Below, one piece after another: positions 1 through 6,583 of a stretch of 7,883 nt of DNA. The translations under genes and the position numbers were made by a program. This stretch comes from CAUZEO01 sp963578625. Its GTDB lineage: Bacteria > Verrucomicrobiota > Kiritimatiellia > SLOV01. The notes under the pieces are model-generated. The model made no database searches and was not told where the DNA came from. It saw only the letters and a program-made list of their open reading frames with translations. Every line of letters begins with the position of its first letter. Position 1 is the first letter of the stretch. Location of the stretch: NCBI GenBank assembly GCA_963578625.1, contig CAUZEO010000255.1:1-7883 (forward strand), written 5' to 3'.

Positions 1-1073
1 ATCCTTCCGCGCGAGGCTTCGACAACTATATCGACTATCCCTCCTGGGGCGGTTGGGAGGATCGTCCGCTGCGAAAAGCCGAGTTACTGAATGAGGTCAC
101 TGTACCTGAGCTCGAACGCCTGCAGGCTGGCGGCAAACCGTGGTTTGCCATGCTCCGGCACATGGATCCTCATGCTCCCTATCTCCCCCCCTCCCCGTTT
201 GACCGCATGTTCTATCATGGCAATGAATTCGACCCCGCGAATAACTCGATGGATCCGGTTTTCAAGTTTAAGCCGTTCAAGGACTTTTTCCTGTCGTGGA
301 TGCCGCCCGGGCTCACCGACAAAGATTATGTCATCGCGCAGTACGATGGCGCGATCGCTTATATGGATTCGTGCATCCAAGTCCTGTTTAATCAACTTGA
401 CGCGATGGGAATTGCGGACGAAACAATTGTTGTCCTCAACGGGGATCACGGGGAAACCCTCTACGACCACGAGTGCTGGTTCGACCATCACAGCATCCAC
501 GATGTGGTCCTGAACGTTCCGCTGATGATCCGCTATCCAGGACGGATGCCCGCGGGGCGCCGCGTATCGGGTTACAATCAGCACAAGGATCTCGTGCCTA
601 CTATTCTTGAGCTCGCGGATTTGAACGCAGATATTCCATTTGACGGCAGATCACTAATGAATCTCGTCCGCGGTGAAAGCGACAGTTTCGATTCCGAATT
701 CTATATCACCGAGTGCACCTGGATGCGAAAACACGGGTGGCGGACGCCGCAGTGGAAATTGATTGAAGCGCTCGAACCCGACTTCCATTTTAAACCACCC
801 GTCGAGTTGTATAACCTGGTCGAAGACCCGGATGAGAATGTCAATCTTTCCGACGCCGAACCCCAGGTTGTGAAACTACTCCAGGAACGCATGAATGCAT
901 TCATCACGCGCAGGGAAAAGGAGGAGCAAATCACAAACCCGATGCTCACCCAGGAGGCATGGCACGGCATCGAGGGGATCGCGGCATTCGAATCAAGCCA
1001 GCAAGCCTACGACTCCCTTCACATCGGAGACCCAAACGCCGCCAAACGCCTCCAGGAAAAATCCCGAGCCTGA
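1..1073 (+). CDS. Sulfatase (formylglycine-dependent, S1 type), C-terminal part
   Basis: The reading frame is open from position 3 to the TGA at 1071-1073 and gives 356 residues without a start, so the gene begins upstream of the window. The family hydrolyses sulfate esters, often on glycans, and is usually exported. Visible sulfatase marks are HMDPHAPYLPP (fragment residues 53-63), the metal-site motif NGDHGETLYDH (146-156) followed by HHSIHDVVLNVPLMIRYPG, and the late WKLIEA (251-256) with ELYNLVEDPDE, which is the usual C-terminal subdomain of these enzymes. The modified Cys of the CxPxR motif and any signal peptide lie outside the window, so activity, localisation and substrate cannot be judged. 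The tail after the ELYNL block (an AWHGIEGIAAFES stretch and a Lys/Arg-rich end) is longer than in many sulfatases. The gene is convergent with the glycosidase-like gene, so they are not co-transcribed, but a shared role in sulfated glycan breakdown is a reasonable inference. Confidence 0.93.
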   Translation, partial: PSARGFDNYIDYPSWGGWEDRPLRKAELLNEVTVPELERLQAGGKPWFAMLRHMDPHAPYLPPSPFDRMFYHGNEFDPANNSMDPVFKFKPFKDFFLSWMPPGLTDKDYVIAQYDGAIAYMDSCIQVLFNQLDAMGIADETIVVLNGDHGETLYDHECWFDHHSIHDVVLNVPLMIRYPGRMPAGRRVSGYNQHKDLVPTILELADLNADIPFDGRSLMNLVRGESDSFDSEFYITECTWMRKHGWRTPQWKLIEALEPDFHFKPPVELYNLVEDPDENVNLSDAEPQVVKLLQERMNAFITRREKEEQITNPMLTQEAWHGIEGIAAFESSQQAYDSLHIGDPNAAKRLQEKSRA

Positions 1074-1086
1074 ACAGAACGAAACG

Positions 1087-1102
1087 AGCAGAAATTTCTG
1101 CT
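1087..1102. repeat. 16-bp perfect palindrome just downstream of the sulfatase
   Basis: AGCAGAAATTTCTGCT is its own reverse complement and begins 13 bases after the sulfatase stop codon. There is no loop and no T-tract after it on either strand, so it is not a canonical intrinsic terminator. A REP-like intergenic palindrome or a protein-binding dyad is more likely. Only this one copy is seen in the window. Confidence 0.6.
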
Positions 1103-1123
1103 TGTTACAAATCCGTAAAGTAG

Positions 1124-1144
1124 CGGAAGTCGCCTAGACTTCCG
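1124..1144. repeat. Stem-loop with 8-bp perfect arms
   Basis: CGGAAGTC (1124-1131) and GACTTCCG (1137-1144) are perfect inverted arms around a 5-base loop. No T-run follows on the plus strand or on the minus strand, so a classical terminator is not supported, though folding in the 3' end of the sulfatase mRNA could protect it. It lies 21 bases after the perfect palindrome, and the two may be parts of one intergenic repeat element. Confidence 0.5.
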
Positions 1145-1259
1145 ACCGGCGACGCACAAGCCCGACAGAACCACAAAAGAGCCCAAGGCGGCAGGCGCTC
1201 AACCAAGAAGATGAACCACCGAATACTCGAAACCGCAGCACCGCATACTAACGGATTTT

Positions 1260-1286
1260 GAACAGAAGGAAACGAAGAGAACGGAG
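1260..1286. repeat. Purine-rich imperfect 9-nt tandem repeat
   Basis: Three successive 9-mers, GAACAGAAG, GAAACGAAG and AGAACGGAG, share a purine-rich pattern with C at similar places. From memory, sequences of this style recur between genes in PVC-group genomes; this was not searched. The neighbouring 1211-1233 stretch (GAACCACCGAATACTCGAAA) looks like another such intergenic motif. No coding potential is evident here. Confidence 0.35.
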
Positions 1287-1330
1287 AGGAACATCCGTCA
1301 CTCCGTATGTTTCAGGGGAAAGCACTTAGA

Positions 1331-1516
1331 TTATTCCAACTTTCTACCCTGCGAGGAGAGGGTACGAAGTATCATATCCAACACATGGTCAAGCTGCATG
1401 CCCACATCCTCTTTCCACCCTGACTTGTCGAAATCAATTGCGAGAAAGAAACACGTCTCATCCAACGACATGGGATACACGCGCTGTACGAATTGCAGAA
1501 CAAGACGTAGGCGCAA
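1331..1516 (-). pseudogene. Relic of a TOTE-type archaeo-eukaryotic primase domain
   Basis: A 61-codon minus-strand frame, open upstream only to a stop at 1541-1543 and ended by TAA at 1331-1333, contains RVYPMSLDETCFFLAIDFDK followed by SGWKEDVG (about 1400-1483). This closely matches, from memory, the block around motif I of the archaeo-eukaryotic primase domain in TOTE conflict-system proteins, where the DFD aspartates bind metal. Such proteins are normally many hundreds of residues long with a helicase region. Here everything after KEDVG is unrelated and the frame stops soon. The only in-frame start is a TTG at 1514-1516 with no clear Shine-Dalgarno, 14 bases past the stop codon of the upstream minus-strand glycosidase-like gene. 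I read it as a leftover of a deleted gene and not as a functional protein. The match is by recognition, not by a search. Confidence 0.65.
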
Positions 1517-1530
1517 TGATCCGACCCAAT

Positions 1531-4329
1531 CTAGCGATTCTCAAGGATCTCCAACTGATCCGTCGGGACCACACCTTCGCCCCTCTCATTCACGACGATC
1601 CTCGGGTTAAACCAATCCGCCGCGCTCGGGCCATGGACCAGGCCATCCGGCAGAAACTCGAGCATGACGTGCCTTCCTGCGTGTGCCGAAATATCCACTT
1701 TGAAAGAATGAACTTCATAAGGCCTCGGGCCGGGCGGCATACGCATTACTTCATTTCCGTTGATCCTGATTACCGCGTCACCATCCGTGATAATTGACTC
1801 CTCGCGCATTCCGTACGCGCCCTGAATACGAATCGAGCCAGCGTCCGGCAACCGGCCGATCAGCACCCCGGTTCCGGTCAGATGCGCATAAAACGCATTC
1901 ATATCCCGCATCTTCCGCACCGGGCCCTCCGTGGAGTAATCCAGAACCTGGTGCTGCCCGAAGTAGAAGTTGCGCTGTTGGAGCGACGTGTAAACCGGAA
2001 GGTCGGCAAACTCTCCCGACAGTTCAACGTCCGATTTTCGAAAGGCAATCAGAGTAGCAATCTCATCTTCCGAGGCATCAATCGTGGCCACGGCGGATTG
2101 ACCCCCGCGGTCAACCACGACCTCCCGCCCATCAAGGAAAACCAGCGTATCGTCCGGCACATGCATCCTGATCTCACCGTGACCCGAAAAATTCATCTTG
2201 TAGAAAGAGCGGTCCTGCCCCTGCCCCACCGCCACCGTGCGAGTGGGCCCTACCCCATCCATGGGCGTGGAGAAGTCATCCGGAATCGCTGTAAAGTGAA
2301 AACGATCCGGTGAAAGCGATTTACTCTCATCAAGTGCATACGTTCGCTCGGGATCCAATCCAAAGATCTTGTCGCCGTCGTAGTACATCCAGTCGGCAAC
2401 TTCGTTCACGCCGGGAGTGATCTCTTCCACCGCGCCGGGACCCGTCCAGGTCTTGACGCCGGTGATTCGCGTGCCTATCCATTGGGGGTCTTTTCCCGGT
2501 TGGTAGATGACCAACCCGCGCCGGGTCGGATGCTTCTCGTAGAACGCGGTTACTCCCTTTCGGCCGCGAAACCCGAACAGCTTGATTCCTTCCGGCGGCA
2601 CCGGCTCATCCGCAACCGGTGCAATGCCGTGGCTGTGGTGATCGGCGAACTTCGTAAACGGGGTCCGTGGCAACCGCGAATCGGGAACAAGGCCGTACTG
2701 CTGAAAGGCCTCGCAGATCTGTATCCACGATTCCCGGAAAGCGCCGCCGGGCACCATGAAGCCCCAACTCTGTACCGCATCCATCATGTCCACGTTCACG
2801 GGCGCGATGGTATACCCCTCAGGCAGTATATGAATGAAGCGGTGAAAGATGTAACCGCTCAGGGGATGGCCCAGCGGCATCTGGCTCAGTGCGAATGCCG
2901 CATGCCGGGAGGCCATCGGATTGAATTGCTCAGTCTCCACGGCCACGTGCGGGTAGGCTTCCATGATCTCTTTCTCAAGCGTCATCACGCCCTCGATGGC
3001 AGTCATGCCATCCACCATGAATGCGCCGGTTCCAGCCATGGACTCGTCAATATAGATCAGGTCAACCCCGACGTCCACTGCTTCGCGCATCTGCTCAATG
3101 AGGTAGTCGCGCCAATCCTTCAAGGCTGTCGAGCAATAGCGGTGGCGCCCGGCGCCGGGAATTTCGGAGTACGTCTTGTTTCCCTCCTCGTCCACCCCGG
3201 TTACATTGAACCCGCGTTCGAACCGTTTCAGCAACTCGGCGTTGTCCTTACTTACTCCCGAGGTGTTGAAGTGAACCCCCACATGAAAACCCAGTTCACG
3301 CGCACGCTTGATCCATCTCTTCGCGGTCTCGTTGACGCGGTAGTCCGGATAGTTCAGATCCATCGGATCCAATCGCCATCCGACCATTCTCCCGATCATT
3401 GTGCGCTCGGGATCCAGTCGGGTTGCCAGTTTATCCAGTTCCTTGAAATCTCCGATTCGGACATACGCCTGCGCCTCGATATCATTGACCCACTTCGGTC
3501 TTTTTTTATCCAGGGGTACGAACCCCGCGCTTCTTTCCATCCATTCGACATATGGATCCACTGCATCTTCCCAATGCTCCGAGTACGCGCGCAACCGAAT
3601 CTCGAACATTTCAGGCGTTGTCGTTTCCACCGGAAACCCTCGAACCAGAGTCGCGTCAACCGTTTCGCCGCGTCCTTGTAGAAGAACGTTTGCCGGACCG
3701 ATTTTCTCCTCCCGCCCTTCCAGAAACCAGCCGGCGCCATCCCCCTCAAACAGGGATACAATCGGCTGAATGTACGACTGACTGATGCCGTTGTGCACAT
3801 CCCCCAAAGATCCGGTCCACGGTGCGCTTTGCACGTGGCCCGCCCCATATACGGAGATCCACACCACCCTGTGCTCAGAAATGTCGCACCCGGGGAACAT
3901 CACGCTGAAGCGACCCACAGGCTTCGGTGTCCGGGCGGATGTCCGCAGCACCAGGTCTCCATCACCCGGCTCCAGGGTCCAGTGGACATTCCACTCCGTT
4001 CCATCGGCTCCCGCGAATTGAAAATCAATCGAACCCTCCTTGTGCTTCCAGGAGATTTTCCCATCGTCCAGATCCACGCCGGTCGCACCAAACAACGGAA
4101 TATTTGCCGACAGGGATGAAGGGTCGGTCGAAAGCAGAGTTTTGCCGGTGGTGACGTCCGACAGCTCAAACAGGCGCCCCGACTGGAAGCGGGCTTCCAG
4201 CCTGTCATTTTTCAAGACCGCGCGATGCGAACTGTCGCGCCATCCGGCGGAATCCGAATCGGCTGCCGCGGGCCAGGCCAAACAGGCGATCAAGATCGCC
4301 GGCAAGGTGAATCTACTCAATTTACTCAT
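1531..4329 (-). CDS. Exported glycosidase-like TIM-barrel protein (DUF6259-like), 932 aa
   Basis: The chosen start is the ATG at 4327-4329, preceded by GAAAGG five bases away; the frame extends to a GTG at 4359 but without comparable support. The N-terminus, MSKLSRFTLPAILIACLAWP then AAADSDS, is a typical Sec signal peptide with cleavage near Ala-23. Residues about 35-265 form a beta-rich domain like the N-terminal sandwich of alpha-galactosidase-type enzymes. Residues about 270-560 look like a TIM barrel: WRLDPMDLNYPDYR, LGFHVGVHFNTSG, GVDLIYIDES (Asp428-Glu429) and VAVETEQFN (Glu465, Glu467) supply plausible barrel-strand-end acids. Residues about 785-915 (FYFGQHQVLDYS to HGPSAADWFNPRI) resemble a C-terminal carbohydrate-binding jelly roll. 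The overall plan suggests DUF6259 or a relative of the GH36, GH101 or GH129 barrels; family and substrate are not certain. It is divergent from the pseudopilin and convergent with the sulfatase. Confidence 0.85.
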   Translation of the reverse strand: MSKLSRFTLPAILIACLAWPAAADSDSAGWRDSSHRAVLKNDRLEARFQSGRLFELSDVTTGKTLLSTDPSSLSANIPLFGATGVDLDDGKISWKHKEGSIDFQFAGADGTEWNVHWTLEPGDGDLVLRTSARTPKPVGRFSVMFPGCDISEHRVVWISVYGAGHVQSAPWTGSLGDVHNGISQSYIQPIVSLFEGDGAGWFLEGREEKIGPANVLLQGRGETVDATLVRGFPVETTTPEMFEIRLRAYSEHWEDAVDPYVEWMERSAGFVPLDKKRPKWVNDIEAQAYVRIGDFKELDKLATRLDPERTMIGRMVGWRLDPMDLNYPDYRVNETAKRWIKRARELGFHVGVHFNTSGVSKDNAELLKRFERGFNVTGVDEEGNKTYSEIPGAGRHRYCSTALKDWRDYLIEQMREAVDVGVDLIYIDESMAGTGAFMVDGMTAIEGVMTLEKEIMEAYPHVAVETEQFNPMASRHAAFALSQMPLGHPLSGYIFHRFIHILPEGYTIAPVNVDMMDAVQSWGFMVPGGAFRESWIQICEAFQQYGLVPDSRLPRTPFTKFADHHSHGIAPVADEPVPPEGIKLFGFRGRKGVTAFYEKHPTRRGLVIYQPGKDPQWIGTRITGVKTWTGPGAVEEITPGVNEVADWMYYDGDKIFGLDPERTYALDESKSLSPDRFHFTAIPDDFSTPMDGVGPTRTVAVGQGQDRSFYKMNFSGHGEIRMHVPDDTLVFLDGREVVVDRGGQSAVATIDASEDEIATLIAFRKSDVELSGEFADLPVYTSLQQRNFYFGQHQVLDYSTEGPVRKMRDMNAFYAHLTGTGVLIGRLPDAGSIRIQGAYGMREESIITDGDAVIRINGNEVMRMPPGPRPYEVHSFKVDISAHAGRHVMLEFLPDGLVHGPSAADWFNPRIVVNERGEGVVPTDQLEILENR

Positions 4330-4334
4330 TTTAA

Positions 4335-4340
4335 CCTTTC
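4335..4340 (-). promoter_or_regulatory. Shine-Dalgarno of the glycosidase-like gene
   Basis: On the minus strand GAAAGG stands five bases before the ATG at 4327-4329. It favours that ATG over the upstream in-frame GTG (4357-4359), and the shorter protein begins directly with a well-formed signal peptide. Confidence 0.65.
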
Positions 4341-4366
4341 GAATTCCAGGTGAGTTCACAAACAGG

Positions 4367-4395
4367 TTGGGGCACAGGTATTAATCGGATATACT
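4367..4395 (+). promoter_or_regulatory. Candidate sigma-70 promoter for the pseudopilin gene
   Basis: TTGGGG (4367-4372), a 17-base spacer and TATACT (4390-4395) resemble a sigma-70 promoter with a good -10 and a weak -35. Transcription would start near 4402 and give a leader of about 70 bases before the pseudopilin. On the opposite strand TATAGT (complement of 4393-4398) overlaps the same core and could serve the divergent glycosidase-like gene, but its -35 is poor. The assignment is by pattern only. Confidence 0.4.
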
Positions 4396-4470
4396 ATACA
4401 GATCAAGTAGGGGTGACCGAATTATTCATTCAAATGGGAGTTCGATCAGATTCTTTCATTCAAAAAACCC

Positions 4471-5307
4471 GTGGCGCAAATGCCGACATCAATGGGAGGG
4501 TTTACCCTTATTGAACTCCTGGTGGTGATCGCGATCATCGCGATCCTGGCTTCCCTGATGTTCCCTGCACTCAGGGATGCCCGGAACCGGGCTTTCGACG
4601 CATCCTGCAAAGCAACGCTGCACGATTGGGGGCTGTCGTTCGGAGTATACTACAATGACCACAACGGAGATTTCGAACCCGCAGACTATAACGGGTTGGA
4701 CCGGTATTGGCCGCATACGCTCCGAAGCTACTATAACGACAAGCGGATTCTTTTTTGCCCGGTTGCCAGAAAAGCCAAGCCGCCGGACTTCCCGGTACCG
4801 GGGGCCGCACACCACGGCTCTACCTTTTTTGCCTGGGCGCCGGCCAGCACCCCGGCCGGTTGGGGCGCGTTGCTCGACTATGTTGGAAGCTACGGAAAGA
4901 ACGGGTGGGTCGCAAATCCGGAAGGCACGTCCTGGTACTTCGGAGCGGACACGGAAAACAATGCCTGGCATTCTCTCTTTCTCGTCGAGCGTTCCGATAT
5001 CGTGCCTCTGCTGGCCGATTCCTCATGGCTCCACACGGTGCCGCTTCACTCCGATTCGCCTCCCCCCGCCCGCGACCTGATCCAGCAGGGTTCTTTCGGA
5101 AACGACATGCAGGAGCACTGCCTGGATCGGCACTTCCGCGCCGTGAACGTACTCTTCATTGATGGACACGTGCAGTCCGTGAAACTCAAAATGTTGTGGA
5201 CACTCAAGTGGCATCCGCTTTTCAGGACAGATAATCGTTGGACGCAAGAGGGCGGCGTTTCAGCCGATCAATGGCCGGCCTGGATGCGGGCGTTTGAGAA
5301 CGAATAA
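4471..5307 (+). CDS. Type II secretion pseudopilin-like protein with H-X9-DG motif
   Basis: The N-terminus has a short leader ending MGG, then FTLIELLVVIAIIAILASLM, the hallmark of type IV prepilins: cleavage after Gly10, N-methylated Phe at +1 and Glu at +5, then a hydrophobic helix of about 20 residues. The C-terminus holds H221-X9-D231-G232 (RHFRAVNVLFIDGHV) and the tail LKMLWTLKWHPLF ... GGVSADQWPAWMRAF, both familiar in the abundant pseudopilin-like proteins of planctomycetes and their relatives. These proteins anchor in the inner membrane and assemble into, or resemble, pseudopili; their specific roles are mostly unknown. The start is unclear. GTG at 4471, ATG at 4480 and ATG at 4492 are all in frame, the frame is closed upstream by TGA at 4414-4416, and none has a clear Shine-Dalgarno. 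ATG 4480 would give 275 residues. It stands alone, divergent from the glycosidase-like gene. Confidence 0.9.
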   Translation: MAQMPTSMGGFTLIELLVVIAIIAILASLMFPALRDARNRAFDASCKATLHDWGLSFGVYYNDHNGDFEPADYNGLDRYWPHTLRSYYNDKRILFCPVARKAKPPDFPVPGAAHHGSTFFAWAPASTPAGWGALLDYVGSYGKNGWVANPEGTSWYFGADTENNAWHSLFLVERSDIVPLLADSSWLHTVPLHSDSPPPARDLIQQGSFGNDMQEHCLDRHFRAVNVLFIDGHVQSVKLKMLWTLKWHPLFRTDNRWTQEGGVSADQWPAWMRAFENE

Positions 5308-5545
5308 GGAAAAGGTTTAACGATGTCGTTGGGGATGATCCGTGGGCACCCAATCTTCCGCTCGACGACGAAAAGACGGTATGGCCAAGCAGTTGCGCGG
5401 AGCTCACGCCGCGGTCGAAGATCTATCGCCGTCGATTGCGCTCGACTGCAGTCGAGCGGAGCAACCGGTGTTTCGATTCCGCTCTGCCACGTACTCTCTT
5501 GCTTTCCGGATGGCTCGAGGAATGACCATCAGGGGGAACCCCGAA
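5308..5545. other. Intergenic region between pseudopilin and beta-helix relic
   Basis: This stretch lies between two convergent stop codons. An AAAAGG seven bases before an ATG at 5323 looks like a ribosome binding site, but the 78-codon frame that follows is rich in Arg and Ser and matches nothing I know. A second frame (5298-5525) reads DDPWAPNLPLDDEKTVWPS and looks more protein-like at first, yet it has no start and runs through the palindrome at 5439-5458. A small decayed cistron is possible but not shown. No terminator with a T-tract is visible on either strand. Confidence 0.35.
5439..5458. repeat. 20-bp perfect palindrome
   Basis: CGCTCGACTGCAGTCGAGCG is fully self-complementary with no loop. 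It stands in the gap between the pseudopilin and the beta-helix relic and has no T-tract on either side. It could be an interspersed repeat, a binding site for a dimeric protein, or a bidirectional roadblock between the two convergent genes. No second copy is seen in this window. Confidence 0.65.
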
Positions 5546-6502
5546 TTATGGGACCGTAGTCACCCGGAAGGTCTTCTGTGTAGAAGGCCTTGCGGGATCC
5601 AACAGGACCCGTTGCGAGCCATCTCCGGAAGTCCGCGCACCGGTGGAGATCCAGTTCACTGAACTTGCGTTCGTGTCGAGCGTCGATTGCAGTTCATCGG
5701 TAACGCCGGAGGAACTGGGGAACGTATACCCAACGGCGTTCGTCCGCTGCAGACCACTCAACGTCCCCACCCCGATCCGTCGAGCGAGTTGATCGAGGTA
5801 TAAAGAACGGGGCTCCAGGCCGGCGCCAAGACCCTCGCCTTCCAGAAAATCCTCGGGGGCCGTGTTGTCGGCGGTCCCGAGTGAAACTCCGTCCTGGGGG
5901 CCGCTCGTTCCCACTACGTACCCCAATCCCCACTGTCGTGACTCGATAATATTGGCGGGAGATACGGAGGTCCCATAGGTATTCCAGAAGACGGATTCCG
6001 TTGTAGTATGGCCGTGAATCACGGTGCCGAACGGCCGATACTCGCTTTGGAGGTCATCCCGGTCCACCGTCGTGCAGTCGAACAGATTGGCCATGCTCAG
6101 GTGTCCGTGTAAATCCGTCGAAAGCCTTCCGTCCCTTGCCAGGCAGCGGTGCACCACGTTTCCGCTGGTCCACATACTGAAGAAACTGAAGCTGTGACGC
6201 GAGTCGATGGCCTCGCAGTCCTGGTAGAGGCCATTGTTACCTCGAAGGCGGAACATATATCCGTTTCCACCGTCGCCTTCATACAAGGGTTTCTGGAATA
6301 CGCATTCACGAACGGTCACACCGCGGGAGAAGTAGGTCATGAGGCCCATGGACAGCATGTACACATCGCCCACCTTGCCGGGATGGCGATCGCTGGTAAT
6401 CCGTTGAGCCCAGCAATTGAGGACATGCCGGAATTCGATGAGGTTCGAATTGTGGACCTCTGCGCTTTTGTTCAAAAATGGACACAGCCTAACCTGCTTC
6501 AA
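5546..6502 (-). pseudogene. 5'-truncated secreted parallel beta-helix (polysaccharide lyase-like) protein
   Basis: The 318-codon frame reads as the C-terminal part of a right-handed parallel beta-helix protein, a fold used by pectate-lyase-like enzymes. Short Asn- and Gly-rich turns recur: NSNLIEFRHVLNCW (18-31), FSRGVTVRECVFQKP (58-72), RLRGNNGLYQDCEAIDSR (85-102), WTSGNVVHRC (111-120). These are followed by LHGHLSMANLFD (131-142), HGHTTTESVFWNT (163-175) and EPRSLYLDQLARR (230-242). A final segment ending QKTFRVTTVP resembles C-terminal tails of exported proteins in this group. There is no signal peptide. The only start is a TTG at 6500-6502 without Shine-Dalgarno, and the frame closes at 6512-6514. 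About 80 bases upstream the divergent XRE gene begins, so there is no room for the missing N-terminal coils. I infer loss of the 5' end by rearrangement. A shorter intracellular product from the Met at residue 49 cannot be excluded. Confidence 0.6.
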
Positions 6503-6545
6503 ATAAATGTGTTATGACTAAAGTCGTGGTGAATCTACATCGATC

Positions 6546-6574
6546 TTGACTGAGCATCATATACTGTGTAGTAT
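6546..6574 (+). promoter_or_regulatory. Sigma-70-like promoter of the XRE operon
   Basis: TTGACT (6546-6551), a 17-base spacer and TAGTAT (6569-6574) form a plausible promoter. The expected transcription start falls near 6581, only about three bases before the ATG at 6584, so the mRNA may be leaderless. The lack of any Shine-Dalgarno before that ATG agrees with this. Confidence 0.5.
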
Positions 6575-6581
6575 ACAGTCA
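6547..6581. promoter_or_regulatory. Nested dyads overlapping the XRE promoter (candidate operator)
   Basis: Three inverted repeats share this stretch: TGACTG/CAGTCA (6547-6552 and 6576-6581), TATACT/AGTATA (6560-6565 and 6570-6575, 4-base loop) and ACTGT/ACAGT (6563-6567 and 6575-6579). They cover the -35 and -10 elements, where an autorepressor would bind. XRE regulators often bind such dyads in their own promoters; binding here is inferred. Confidence 0.4.
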
Positions 6582-6583
6582 CT

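Noticed and set aside
84..584. 166-codon minus-strand frame over the sulfatase
   Set aside because: It overlaps the DHGE and HMDPHAPY motifs of the sulfatase on the opposite strand, so it is a mirror frame and not a gene.
2482..3681. 399-codon open frame on the plus strand
   Set aside because: It lies wholly antisense to the glycosidase-like gene, whose signal peptide, domain order and ribosome binding site are convincing; the antisense peptide has no recognisable domain and is His/Arg-rich as expected of a shadow in GC-rich DNA.
5569..5592. Hairpin AAGGTCTTCT / AGAAGGCCTT as a terminator
   Set aside because: It lies inside the last codons of the minus-strand beta-helix frame and no T-tract follows on either strand, so a terminator role is not supported.
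5342..5662. 106-codon plus-strand frame overlapping the 3' end of the beta-helix relic
   Set aside because: It is Arg-rich, has no ribosome binding site, crosses the 20-bp palindrome and overlaps a better-supported minus-strand frame.
6149..6517. 122-codon plus-strand frame opposite the beta-helix relic
   Set aside because: The minus-strand frame carries clear beta-helix repeats and a longer open span; the opposite frame shows no known motif and no Shine-Dalgarno-supported start.
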